This document shows, piece after piece, positions 53,832 through 62,375 of a DNA stretch of 64,000 nt (the stretch's first letter is position 1; each line of letters starts with the position of its first letter). Source of the stretch: Paenibacillus donghaensis (lineage in GTDB: Bacteria; Bacillota; Bacilli; Paenibacillales; Paenibacillaceae); NCBI RefSeq assembly GCF_002192415.1, contig NZ_CP021780.1:7874001-7938000 (forward strand), in the 5' to 3' direction. A program made the position numbers and the translations under genes. Under the pieces are notes generated by a model, which was not told the DNA's origin, did no database searches, and worked only from the letters and a program-made list of their open reading frames with translations.

Positions 53832-53868
53832 TTAGGATTTTCTTAGGAATTTATCCTGTTCATATTAA
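53832..53868 (+). promoter_or_regulatory. direct repeats, candidate response-regulator binding site
   Basis: TTAGGA occurs at 53832-53837 and 53843-53848, exactly one helical turn (11 bases) apart, within TTAGGATTTTCTTAGGAATT. A possible -10 (TATTAA, 53863) lies downstream. OmpR/VanR-type regulators bind such in-phase direct repeats. It would drive the ABC transporter genes. Confidence 0.5.
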
Positions 53869-53874
53869 AGTTTG

Positions 53875-53916
53875 AAACGTCCTTGTTCAGTACAATAAAA
53901 CTGAACAAGGACGTTT
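53875..53916 (+). promoter_or_regulatory. perfect 16-bp hairpin in the leader of the ABC operon
   Basis: AAACGTCCTTGTTCAG and CTGAACAAGGACGTTT around a 10-base loop. No T run follows (GTCGTTGTAATT), so it is unlikely to be a simple terminator; it may stabilise or control the transcript. Confidence 0.6.
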
Positions 53917-53947
53917 GTCGTTGTAATTTAGAAAAAGGAGAAGTGAC

Positions 53948-54835
53948 ATGGAACTGACAATTACAAACCTTAAGAAACAGTTTAAGGATAAAACCGCAGT
54001 TGATGATGTGTGCTTAAGCCTTACACCTGGTGTATGGGGACTGCTTGGAGCCAACGGAGCCGGTAAGACAACTCTCATGCGTATGATTGCGGACATTCTG
54101 AATCCAACCAGTGGGAAAATCCTCTATGATGGTAAAGACATTCATACGATGGGAGAAGCATACAGAAATCTATTTGGCTTCTTACCGCAGGACTTTGGTT
54201 TTTTTCAGGATTTTACGGTGAAAGACTACTTGGAATATGTTGCTGCACTGAAAGATGTTCCGGCAAGAGAAACAAGAAAAAAGATTGATAGCTTGCTCGA
54301 CACGCTCACCCTTTCCAATGTGAAAAGCAAAAAAATTGTCAAGCTGTCCGGTGGAATGAAACGTAGGGTAGGAATTGCACAGGCAATGCTGAATGACCCT
54401 GAAATTCTGATTATGGACGAACCGACAGCTGGTCTTGACCCGGGGGAGCGAGTGCGCTTTCGCAATTTCATCTCCGAATTTTCACATGGTAGGATTGTAC
54501 TCATTTCAACACACATCGTGTCAGATATTGAGTATATCTCCACCAAAAATGCCATTATGAAAGCCGGGAAAATTCTTGATGTAGGAACAACAGACGAATT
54601 AGTAAAACAAGTTGTGGGAAAAGTTTGGACTTGCATTGTTCCTGCCGATAAAATGCCCATGTATGAAATGCAGCTGCGGATTATTAATCAACGCAGTGAG
54701 GGTGATAATCATGTATCTATTCGCTATCTGGCAGATGAAGCGAAAACAAGCGATTCTGTAATGGCTCCTCCTCGTTTGGAGGATTTATATTTATGGTTGT
54801 TCCCGCAAGAGGAAACTAGTGAGGAGGGAAAATAA
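53948..54835 (+). CDS. ABC transporter ATP-binding protein
   Basis: 295 residues. Walker A GANGAGKTT (about 37-45), Q-loop LPQDFGFFQDF, signature LSGGMKRR (about 137-144), Walker B EILIMDEPTAGLD (about 155-167), and switch His in LISTHIVSD. The C-terminal 80 residues are an accessory domain common to antibiotic and bacteriocin exporters. ATG 53948 follows AAAAAGGAGAAGTGAC. It works with the permease encoded three bases downstream. Confidence 0.9.
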   Translation: MELTITNLKKQFKDKTAVDDVCLSLTPGVWGLLGANGAGKTTLMRMIADILNPTSGKILYDGKDIHTMGEAYRNLFGFLPQDFGFFQDFTVKDYLEYVAALKDVPARETRKKIDSLLDTLTLSNVKSKKIVKLSGGMKRRVGIAQAMLNDPEILIMDEPTAGLDPGERVRFRNFISEFSHGRIVLISTHIVSDIEYISTKNAIMKAGKILDVGTTDELVKQVVGKVWTCIVPADKMPMYEMQLRIINQRSEGDNHVSIRYLADEAKTSDSVMAPPRLEDLYLWLFPQEETSEEGK

Positions 54836-54838
54836 TCT

Positions 54839-56083
54839 ATGCGTATTTATTTGCTTGAAGTAAAGCGTGTGCTTAAATCACGCCGCTCCATTGTTTTATT
54901 GCTGATTGCACTGGTAATGTCCGCCGTAATGGCTTGGCTGCCCGTTATGTTCGAGGACATCAATCAATATGACGAAAACGGTAACAAAGTAGCGGAGTTA
55001 AATGGTTTGGATGCGATCGCTTATAAAAAGTCGCTCCGTTTTGCAGGTAACGGAGAAGTTACCCCGGAAAAGCTCAAAGAGGCTTTAACCATTTATCAAA
55101 GTGCTGTTCAACCATATGGAGAGGACAGTATTTACAGCGGAGATTTCCCGACAGGGATTTACATGGAAAAAGTGTTTCCGGTAGAAGCACTTTTAGGCAG
55201 ACTGCCCGAAGCATTTTCTGACCCCAAAACTGGTCAGGGAACAAGTTTGATGGAGATTTCCTCCGATAAATTAGACGGTTTTTATGAACAAACGGTACAG
55301 CATTTGAAAGAAATTATGCAGATGGAGCAAAAAGAACACCCCTCTGCACAGGAACAAGCCCTGCAAAAATATACAGAGGTAAAAACGCCCTTTCAGTTTT
55401 ATCCCGGATATTCAAGGGACGCCTTTGATTATATTGTGCTTTTTATTTTTCTCCTTGTCATTCTATGTACCGCTGCCGCTACACCCACGTTTTCCAATGA
55501 ATATCAAACGGGTTCGGATAGTATTTTGCGCTGCACAAAGCATGGGCGCTCCCGATTGGCAACTGTAAAAATAATGGCTGCACTGACCATTTTTGTCGTA
55601 GCGTTCATCATATGTATTTCACTGCATTTACTCATTTCAAATCTCGCATTCGGAACGGAGTGCATGAAAACATCAATGCAGATGTTATTTTCCGTTATCA
55701 GTCTGCCTGCGTTTAATTTAGGACAGCTTCAAATTGTCTTAGCAATAGGAGGACTTCTTTCTTTACTGGCAACTATCAGCTTCACATTATTTTTATCAGC
55801 CAAATTCAAGGATTCAATTTCTGTTATCCTGATTGCTATTGTAATGTGTCTGCTCCCGATATTTACCTATTCAGCTGGAGCTAATTGGCTTACTTTTATC
55901 TTGCCATCAGGGGGAATCGGTATGCAAAACAGCTTGCTTTATCAACTGACAGGCTTTGCTTACCTGCATATTGGTCAAGTAAGCGTGTGGTCGCCTTATG
56001 TGATAATGACGGCAGCGATAATTGAAATTCCTGTATTTCTTTCCCTTGCTGTACGCACTTACTGCAAGCATCAAGTTGCATAG
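54839..56083 (+). CDS. ABC-2-type transporter permease
   Basis: 414 residues: one membrane helix at the N-terminus (RSIVLLLIALVMSAVMAWLP), a large extracytoplasmic domain (about 35-195), then five or so helices (FDYIVLFIFLLVILCTAAAT, IFVVAFIICISLHLLISNLA, IVLAIGGLLSLLATISFTLF, VILIAIVMCLLPIFTYSAG, YVIMTAAIIEIPVFLSLAV). This layout is like ABC-2 permeases with an outer loop, including bacitracin/lantibiotic-type exporters. It starts three bases after the ATPase gene. Likely exports or detoxifies an envelope-active compound under VanRS control (inference). Confidence 0.85.
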   Translation: MRIYLLEVKRVLKSRRSIVLLLIALVMSAVMAWLPVMFEDINQYDENGNKVAELNGLDAIAYKKSLRFAGNGEVTPEKLKEALTIYQSAVQPYGEDSIYSGDFPTGIYMEKVFPVEALLGRLPEAFSDPKTGQGTSLMEISSDKLDGFYEQTVQHLKEIMQMEQKEHPSAQEQALQKYTEVKTPFQFYPGYSRDAFDYIVLFIFLLVILCTAAATPTFSNEYQTGSDSILRCTKHGRSRLATVKIMAALTIFVVAFIICISLHLLISNLAFGTECMKTSMQMLFSVISLPAFNLGQLQIVLAIGGLLSLLATISFTLFLSAKFKDSISVILIAIVMCLLPIFTYSAGANWLTFILPSGGIGMQNSLLYQLTGFAYLHIGQVSVWSPYVIMTAAIIEIPVFLSLAVRTYCKHQVA

Positions 56084-56135
56084 ACTATCAATATGAACAC
56101 ACACATCATCACATAATTGTTAATAATTCCCTTGT

Positions 56136-56166
56136 GCCCGACTGTGCTATGCAGTCGGGCATTTTT
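56136..56166 (+). terminator. Rho-independent terminator after the ABC operon
   Basis: Perfect stem GCCCGACTG / CAGTCGGGC with a 7-base loop, then ATTTTTG. Confidence 0.85.
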
Positions 56167-56293
56167 GCGTTATTTTCAAAAGTTTTCCTGTGGAAAATGC
56201 AACTGGCAGCCCTTTCGTGTCGGGACTTAGTGCGAAAGGGGACAAAAGAGTGTAACCCACTCCCTTTCATAGCAAGAAAGGGGGTGAGATACT

Positions 56294-56716
56294 ATGAAGC
56301 CATCATCTTTTCAAACTACTATTGAAAATCAGTTTGATTACATTTGCAAGCGTGCTATGGACGATGAACGCAAGGATTACATGGAAATTCTGTCCAGACA
56401 ATCCAAACGAGAAATATCATTTTCCGATATGGGTGATTACCTTGTTAATCAATTTTCAGTCGTAGACAGTTATTCAACAGATTTTCAGATGTTCACATGC
56501 AACGGATTTACAGTTGGTGTGGAGAGCTATTTGCTAAGTGAAGCATTGCGTAATTTGCCGAACAAGAAGCGTGAGATTATCCTACTGTATTACTTTATGG
56601 ATATGAATGACACAGAAATCGCAGAGTTGCTAAAGCTGAACCGTTCTACTCTTTATCGTCACAGAACAAGCGGACTAGCCTTTATTAAAAAATTTATGGA
56701 GGAGCAAGAGGAATGA
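56294..56716 (+). CDS. sigma-factor-like regulator of the Tn916 Orf7 type
   Basis: 140 residues. The C-terminal region-4-like helix-turn-helix is clear: ALRNLPNKKREIILLYYFMD then DTEIAELLKLNRSTLYRHRT. The N-terminal half (FDYICKRAMDDERKDYMEIL) is typical of small sigma-like proteins of integrative conjugative elements. ATG 56294 follows AGAAAGGGGGTGAGATACT. In intact elements it is followed by a small DNA-binding gene, an excisionase and a recombinase; here only a damaged recombinase follows. Confidence 0.8.
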   Translation: MKPSSFQTTIENQFDYICKRAMDDERKDYMEILSRQSKREISFSDMGDYLVNQFSVVDSYSTDFQMFTCNGFTVGVESYLLSEALRNLPNKKREIILLYYFMDMNDTEIAELLKLNRSTLYRHRTSGLAFIKKFMEEQEE

Positions 56717-56734
56717 AAACTACATACCCTATGA

Positions 56735-58388
56735 GTTAGTACAGACAGTGAAGACCAGTTGAACAGCTATAAATCACAGAAAGCATACTATACGGATTTG
56801 ATTAAGAAAAACAAAAAAATGGGTTTTTGTTGATATATATGCTGATGAAGCAATTACTGGAACACAGGTTACAAAGCGTGAAGAATTTCAGCGAATGATA
56901 AATGATTGCATGAATGGCGATATTGATATGGTCATTACAAAATCTATTTCCAGATTTGCTAGAAATACGCTGGACACCTTAAAATATGTCCGTATGCTGA
57001 AAGAAAAGAATATTGCTGTTTATTTTGAAGATGAAAAAATCAATACCCTAACAATGGACGGAGAACTGCTTTTAGTAGTACTTAGCTTCGTTGCACAGCA
57101 GGAAGTTGAAAATATATCTGCAAATGTCAAAAAGGGATTGAAAATGAAGATGAAGCGTGGTGAGTTGGTAGGTTTTCAAGGGTGTCTAGGTTATGATTAC
57201 AATAAAGAAGATAAGACTATCACAGTCAATGAGAAAGAAGCTGAAATTGTTCGCTACATTTTCAATCGCTATATTGAAGGGGCTGGGGGCTCCGTGATAG
57301 GACAGGAATTAGAGAATCTAGGATACGTAACGAAATACGGTAGCTCTTCATGGGCACCCTCTACCATTCTTGGCATTATAAAAAATGAGAAGTATAAGGG
57401 AGATTTATTACTGGGTAAGACTTTTACCGTTGACCCAATTTCCAAACGGCGATTAGATAATATGGGGGAAGAAGACCAATTCTATATCCGTGAACATCAT
57501 GAGCCGATTATCAGTGAGGAAGTCTTTGAAAAAGCACAGGAAATCTTGAATCGGCGAAACAAAAACAGAGGAAAAATCGGCGATGGTAAAAGAGAAAAAT
57601 ATAGCCGGAAATATACTTTTAGCTGTATGCTGGTATGTGGATTTTGTGGTAGTACATTGTCTAGGCGTAACTGGCACAGCAGTTCCGAATATAGCAAGGT
57701 TATCTGGCAATGTGTAGCTGCTACGAAAAAGGGCAAAAAATATTGTCCTGACAGCAAAGGGATTCCTGAACAAGCCATAGAGGAAGCCTTTCTTGAAAGT
57801 TACCGTCTGTTATGTGATGATAACAAAGACATATTAGATGAATTTTTGCAAAGAATGGACGATACATTAAGCAGCAGCACTGTAAATAAGCAGCTTTCTA
57901 AATTGGATAAAGAAATTGAATCCATTGAAAGAAAGAAAAGTAAACTGGTGGATATGCGGTTAGAAGATACCCTTGATAAGGCTTCCTATGAAGCAAAATA
58001 TTCTTCTTTTACAGAGAAGCAGGAACAATTATTAAAAGATAGAGAGAAGTTACAGGAAACCGCTGCGAATGAAAAGGATATAAAACGCCGTTTACGGGAT
58101 TTTAAAAAGACGTTGGAGCAGAACGAGGTCTTATCTGAATTTGACCGCTATGTTTTTGAAAGTATTGTTGAAAAAGTTATCGTAGGCGGTTATGATGAAG
58201 ATGGAAACAAAGACCCAGCGCAACTTACTTTTGTATATAAAACAGGATTAAAAAACAATGTAGATGGCAGCCGATTTAAGCCGCAAAGGAAAAATGCAAG
58301 GGGCAAACATAGAACTGCTGAATTGTGTTCCAATGATAGGAACGAGGTTCAGTCTTTGTCTTCCCATAGTAGTTCCTATACATATTGA
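56735..58388 (+). pseudogene. large serine recombinase, N-terminus lost and frameshifted
   Basis: The remnant begins inside the catalytic domain at VSTDSEDQLNSYKSQKAYYT (keeping the nucleophile Ser but not the preceding Arg), stops in the A7 run at 56813-56819, and continues one frame over as WVFVDIYADEAITGTQVTKR. Six A would restore it. The rest is well kept: ITKSISRFARNT, GFQGCLGYDYNKEDKTITV, the recombinase domain, a zinc-ribbon (CMLVCGFCGSTLSRRNW, then WQCVAATKKGKKYC), and a coiled coil (LSKLDKEIESIERKKSKLVD). An internal start at 56895 would make an inactive protein. In full form it would excise and insert the element. The N-terminal loss shows a deletion upstream. Confidence 0.8.
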
Positions 58389-58391
58389 GAC

Positions 58392-58742
58392 GTGCGTACT
58401 TTTGTCCAACAAAAACCCACAAACATCTCCACCGTCTTTATAAACAGGAAAATTGAATAAAATAGACTTTCAAAGGCAATCAGCCTCATCATATGGAAAA
58501 ATCTCTATTTCTTTGATTAGCGAAGAAATTAGAGATTTTTTTTCTTCAAGCTCTACGATGATGTCATACAGTCCATCGAGGCGAAGGGTCATATCCTGGA
58601 GCTTGCGTTCCCTAAAACGAGCATCTTCCGGCAGACTGTCAATTTCATTTTCAAGCCGGTTTGATTTCCGTTGCAAAATCTTGATTTTTAATCAGTTCTC
58701 TGATTGCCTCAATGACAAGTGGCTCTATATCAGTCATCATGG
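58392..58742 (-). pseudogene. C-terminal remnant of a second large serine recombinase
   Basis: On the minus strand: LVIEAIRELIKNQDFATEI (from 58740), a frame change, then NEIDSLPEDARFRERKLQDM and LYDIIVELEEKKSLISSLIK (coiled coil), a TGA, then LFNFPVYKDGGDVCGFLLDK and STHV. The final part is the usual C-terminus of Tn4451/Tn5397-like recombinases, which normally ends HVETVVLLS; here homology stops after STHV at about 58395, next to the other recombinase. It marks a second element's edge. Confidence 0.7.
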
Positions 58743-58825
58743 CGATACCTCCTAAGATACCGCCGTATCCTTAAAAAGGGCGACTTTAATACACCCTCCG
58801 AATTTCCAATTTTGAAAAAGGAAAA

Positions 58826-58857
58826 CGGCGGTTTTGATTGTTATTTCAAAACCGCCG
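58826..58857. repeat. perfect 12-bp hairpin
   Basis: CGGCGGTTTTGA / TCAAAACCGCCG around TTGTTATT. No gene is nearby on either strand within 100 bases; it may terminate the minus-strand exporter operon or be part of an element end. Confidence 0.55.
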
Positions 58858-59006
58858 CATGGCCACATTTTGGCCGCAAAACATCATCTGCCACAACTGC
58901 GTTTTTTTTATTACCGCAGGGTAGCACTCCTTTGTAATTTACATTACTTGTGTAGGATGGATTCTGTATTTTCAAGGCCTAATGCGTCTTTCGAGACGAT
59001 TGCGAA

Positions 59007-61613
59007 TCAAGTCATATCATCCCGAAGCGCGTCAATGATATTTTCTTTTTTTATCTTGCTAATGGCATACAGCATTGTAACGAACACGATAAAGAGCACG
59101 CTGAACACGCTGATTCCGATACTGCCCCACGGGAACACAAAATCGATATTGTCCGCCCCGCCGATGAACATCCCTTTGTAAATCAGCCAAGAAGAAATTA
59201 CAGCAATGGGAAGCCCGAAGAGGAGCGCCCTCATGCCATAAAAGGCACACTCGAAATTCATCATCTTTTGGAAATCGCGGTCGGACATCCCCACAGAGCG
59301 GAGCATGGCAAGCTCCCGCCGGCGCAGCTTGATATTCGTGGAAATCGTATTGAATACATTGGCAATCGCAATCAGCGAGATCATAATAATAAAAGTATAA
59401 GCGAACACATTGGCAATGAATATCATATTGTGACTCTCATCAAGCATTTCATACACATTGTACAGCTTGTACTCGGCTGTAATTCCCGCAACCTGAATCA
59501 TCGTTTCCATTTCAGCCACCGACTGTGCGGGATTCTTGGAGCGAAAGGTCAAGCCCTTAATAGCTACATGGGTATCGGGGGTTTCAAACTTCTCTTTCAG
59601 CGAATAGGGAACCATCACCCTAAAAAAGAACGGATGTTGGGGCCCGGAGTTTCCCAGGATGGGGAGTGTATCAGGAGGCACAGTCTCGACAAACGTAATG
59701 CTTACGTTTTGCCTCTGTTCCATCTTTGGTTCGCCATTTGTTTCGGGAGCAATGGTGAAATTCATGGAAGAACTCTTGAACATATTAATAAAATTGTCAA
59801 CCTCCTCCTCCCGGTTGGCTTTCATGCGGTTTGTCATTTTGGCAACGGCGATCATTTTCGCATTTGGCCCGGTATAATCCTCTGCGGGCAAGCCTAAGCC
59901 TTGGATAATATTCAGATAGGCGCTGTCATCAAGAAACTGGATGTCCATTGGCAGATGAACCGTATCGTCCGGCGAATGTGAACCCGCGTTCTCCCAGTAA
60001 TCGTCTGAAAGATCGCTTGCTTCGGCCGCGCAGGAATACTTCATAAGTGCTTGATACGAGCTTTCGTAAACACCACCTGTGGTTTTTAGTTTGTCGTAAA
60101 GCGGCAACATTTCGCTATCGTTCATGTCCTGCGTGGCCAAACCGATGTCATAAGCAGTAAACGCTACTGCCCGCGCCGACGCCTGTTTCATATCCGTTAC
60201 AAAAGCACTGGCTGATATAAATAGCACTACGCTTAAAACAAGGGATAACACAATGCTGCGATAACGTTTCTTGTTTCGTTTAAAATTCTTTAGCGCAAGA
60301 GTTCCCTCCAAACCGTAAATACGCTGCGCCAGTTTTGACGTTTTCACAGCTTTAGATTCAACCTTGACCTCGTTCGTCTGGCGAATACTCTCCATCACGG
60401 GAGTGCTTGCGGCCTTCCTGGCCGGGATATAGGCCGAAATCAGAATCGTAACCATGCTAACCGCCGCCGCAACGACAATTACGGGGAAGGACACTGTCAG
60501 GGTTAAAGGTACGTTGCTGTACATAACGTTCTCGAAATTCCCGGCGACAACGGAGATCACAAGCCTGATACTGCCTATGCCGACAATAACGCCAATAGGT
60601 ATGCCGACTGCACCAATGCAAAGTCCCTCAAATAGCACCGAATTTCGCAGCTGCCTGGCTGTGGCTCCCACCGATGAGAGAATCCCGAACTGGTGTGTGC
60701 GTTCGTTCAGCGAGATGTTGAATGCGTTGTAAATCATAAAAATGGAGCCGATCATGATGATGGCGACCACAATGCCGCCCACCGTGTACAGAAGCACTTT
60801 GAAAAGGGCATCACTCGAAACGCCCATGAAGCGCAACACATTATCGTTATAGATGTAAGCTTGGTTTCCGCCTGTGTTGCTTGTGTAAGCATCAACTCCA
60901 CGCGGGTTTTTAAGCGTAACAAATAGGCTGAAGCTGTCCGCTTTGTCCCCAGCATCTGCTTTCGTGATCAAGGTATAACCCGGCGCGGAGGTTTCCTCAA
61001 AGCTGGGTCTTTGGAAGATACCAACAACCGAGTAGGTTCTCTCGGCTTTGGGCACAAGCGTTTCTTTGGCCTTCCCCGGCTTGCCCCCAGGCATGTACAG
61101 GTCATGTTGACCGAGATTCTCGTTGCCATTCATTCGGCTTCCGACAGCAAGCGATAGCGTGTCACCCACCGCGATTTTCACGCCGCCGTTTGCCGCGACG
61201 TGCGCCGGGACAAGAATCTCCCCGCTGTTTTCCGGCAATCGGCCTGAAAGAAGGGTTATGGGTAAGCTATCGAAGGCTTCCTTGCTAAATCCGGCTACAA
61301 AAAGATAGGGTTTGTTGGGGTTTTTCCCGCCTTTCAGCGTTGCGTAGCCGATATTATCAAATGTTGCGGTGTTTGCAATTCCATCATCCTGAATTCGTTC
61401 TTGTACGAAAGAGGAATCAACATCCATAAACTCGACGTGCCACCCGCCGTATTTCTGGGTCGCACCGTTTACCATATAGTTCAGCAGGGAAACGCCAAAG
61501 GTAGCGACTCCCGTAATCATGGCGGCGGACAGGATCACTCCGATGATCGTTACGATTGTGCGTGTGCGGCTTTTTATCATGCCTTGCAGGGTAACTTTGT
61601 TGAAAATGTTCAT
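59007..61613 (-). CDS. FtsX/MacB-type ABC transporter permease
   Basis: 868 residues. N-terminal membrane helix (TIVTIIGVILSAAMITGVAT), a large extracellular domain (about 45-270), three helices around 275-395 (FtsX domain 1: GGIVVAIIMIGSIFMIYNAF), a linker, a further helix near 450 (SIVLSLVLSVVLFISASAFV), a second outer domain (470-740), and a C-terminal FtsX domain (about 745-868). The double layout is that of bacterial peptide-antibiotic exporters of the Vex/BceB-like group. Its start overlaps the stop of the ATPase gene (ATGA). The base composition is richer in GC than in the first 50 kb. Confidence 0.85.
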   Translation of the reverse strand: MNIFNKVTLQGMIKSRTRTIVTIIGVILSAAMITGVATFGVSLLNYMVNGATQKYGGWHVEFMDVDSSFVQERIQDDGIANTATFDNIGYATLKGGKNPNKPYLFVAGFSKEAFDSLPITLLSGRLPENSGEILVPAHVAANGGVKIAVGDTLSLAVGSRMNGNENLGQHDLYMPGGKPGKAKETLVPKAERTYSVVGIFQRPSFEETSAPGYTLITKADAGDKADSFSLFVTLKNPRGVDAYTSNTGGNQAYIYNDNVLRFMGVSSDALFKVLLYTVGGIVVAIIMIGSIFMIYNAFNISLNERTHQFGILSSVGATARQLRNSVLFEGLCIGAVGIPIGVIVGIGSIRLVISVVAGNFENVMYSNVPLTLTVSFPVIVVAAAVSMVTILISAYIPARKAASTPVMESIRQTNEVKVESKAVKTSKLAQRIYGLEGTLALKNFKRNKKRYRSIVLSLVLSVVLFISASAFVTDMKQASARAVAFTAYDIGLATQDMNDSEMLPLYDKLKTTGGVYESSYQALMKYSCAAEASDLSDDYWENAGSHSPDDTVHLPMDIQFLDDSAYLNIIQGLGLPAEDYTGPNAKMIAVAKMTNRMKANREEEVDNFINMFKSSSMNFTIAPETNGEPKMEQRQNVSITFVETVPPDTLPILGNSGPQHPFFFRVMVPYSLKEKFETPDTHVAIKGLTFRSKNPAQSVAEMETMIQVAGITAEYKLYNVYEMLDESHNMIFIANVFAYTFIIMISLIAIANVFNTISTNIKLRRRELAMLRSVGMSDRDFQKMMNFECAFYGMRALLFGLPIAVISSWLIYKGMFIGGADNIDFVFPWGSIGISVFSVLFIVFVTMLYAISKIKKENIIDALRDDMT

Positions 61614-62293
61614 GGCCGTACCCTCTCGTCCCGCACTACCTTGCCGTCTGATATGCCGATAATGCGGTCTGCTTGCAGGGCGATATTTTCGTCATGCGTG
61701 ACGATGAGAAGGGTCTGTCGATATTTTTGATTGCTTTCTTTCAGCAGTTTGATGATTTCATGTCCATTTCGGCTGTCCAAACTGCCCGTGGGTTCGTCGG
61801 CAAGCATCACCGCCGGGGCGTTCATCAAAGCGCGTCCTATGGAAACGCGCTGTTGCTGACCGCCCGAAAGCTGATTGGGTAAATGGGTTTTGCGGTCTTG
61901 CAGCCCAAGCATTTCGAGCAGGTCATTCAGCCGTTCCCCGTTGACCTTGCGTTTGTCCATCAGGATAGGCAAGGTGATGTTTTCCACCACATTTAGAGTG
62001 GGAATGAGGTTATGAAACTGGTAAATCAGCCCAACCTGCCGCCTGCGGAAAATAGCAAGTTTTTCGTTGCCTTGGGCATATACATCCTGCCCGTCCAAAT
62101 ACACCTTTCCGCTTGTCGGCACGTCCACGCCACCGATGATGTGAAGCAAGGTGGATTTGCCGGACCCGGAGGAGCCGATGAGTGCGGTAAACTCCCCCTT
62201 TTCGATGGTGAGCGAAACATGGTCAAGCGCGATAACCTGGTTTTCACCCTTGCCGTAGACCTTGCTTAGATTTTCAATTTTTAAAAACTCCAT
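61610..62293 (-). CDS. ABC transporter ATP-binding protein (MacB/LolD type)
   Basis: 227 residues. Walker A GSSGSGKST (about 37-45), Q-loop in GLIYQFHNLIPTLNVVENIT, signature LSGGQQQRVSIGRAL (about 139-153), Walker B VMLADEPTGSLD (about 159-170) and switch His in IVTHDENIA. The pattern is that of ATPases paired with FtsX-type permeases. Preceded by GAAGGAGACTCACATA. Together with the permease it forms an exporter or antibiotic-sensing flux module. Confidence 0.9.
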   Translation of the reverse strand: MEFLKIENLSKVYGKGENQVIALDHVSLTIEKGEFTALIGSSGSGKSTLLHIIGGVDVPTSGKVYLDGQDVYAQGNEKLAIFRRRQVGLIYQFHNLIPTLNVVENITLPILMDKRKVNGERLNDLLEMLGLQDRKTHLPNQLSGGQQQRVSIGRALMNAPAVMLADEPTGSLDSRNGHEIIKLLKESNQKYRQTLLIVTHDENIALQADRIIGISDGKVVRDERVRP

Positions 62294-62325
62294 TATGTGA
62301 GTCTCCTTCGTTATGGTTTACCCAT

Positions 62326-62367
62326 ATCATAAAGTTTTCAACTTACATCTCGGTGACTTTCAGGTGA
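62326..62367 (-). promoter_or_regulatory. direct repeats and -10 box upstream of the exporter genes
   Basis: On the minus strand TCACC occurs twice, 11 bases apart (plus-strand GGTGA at 62352-62356 and 62363-62367). A -10 box TATGAT (62331-62326) lies 17 bases or so downstream of the position where a -35 would overlap the nearer repeat. This is the arrangement of promoters activated by OmpR-type regulators, presumably the one encoded at 63352. Confidence 0.5.
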
Positions 62368-62375
62368 GAGATTCG

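Noticed and set aside
51480..56083. A complete vancomycin resistance operon
   Set aside because: No D-lactate dehydrogenase, D-Ala-D-Lac ligase or VanX-like dipeptidase gene is present; only regulator, kinase and VanZ homologues.
51480..58742. An intact integrative conjugative element
   Set aside because: No conjugation, relaxase or excisionase genes; both recombinases are broken.
59268..59897. Long plus-strand frame opposite the exporter permease
   Set aside because: The minus strand encodes a full FtsX-type permease in an overlapping operon; the plus frame has no start signals or family pattern.
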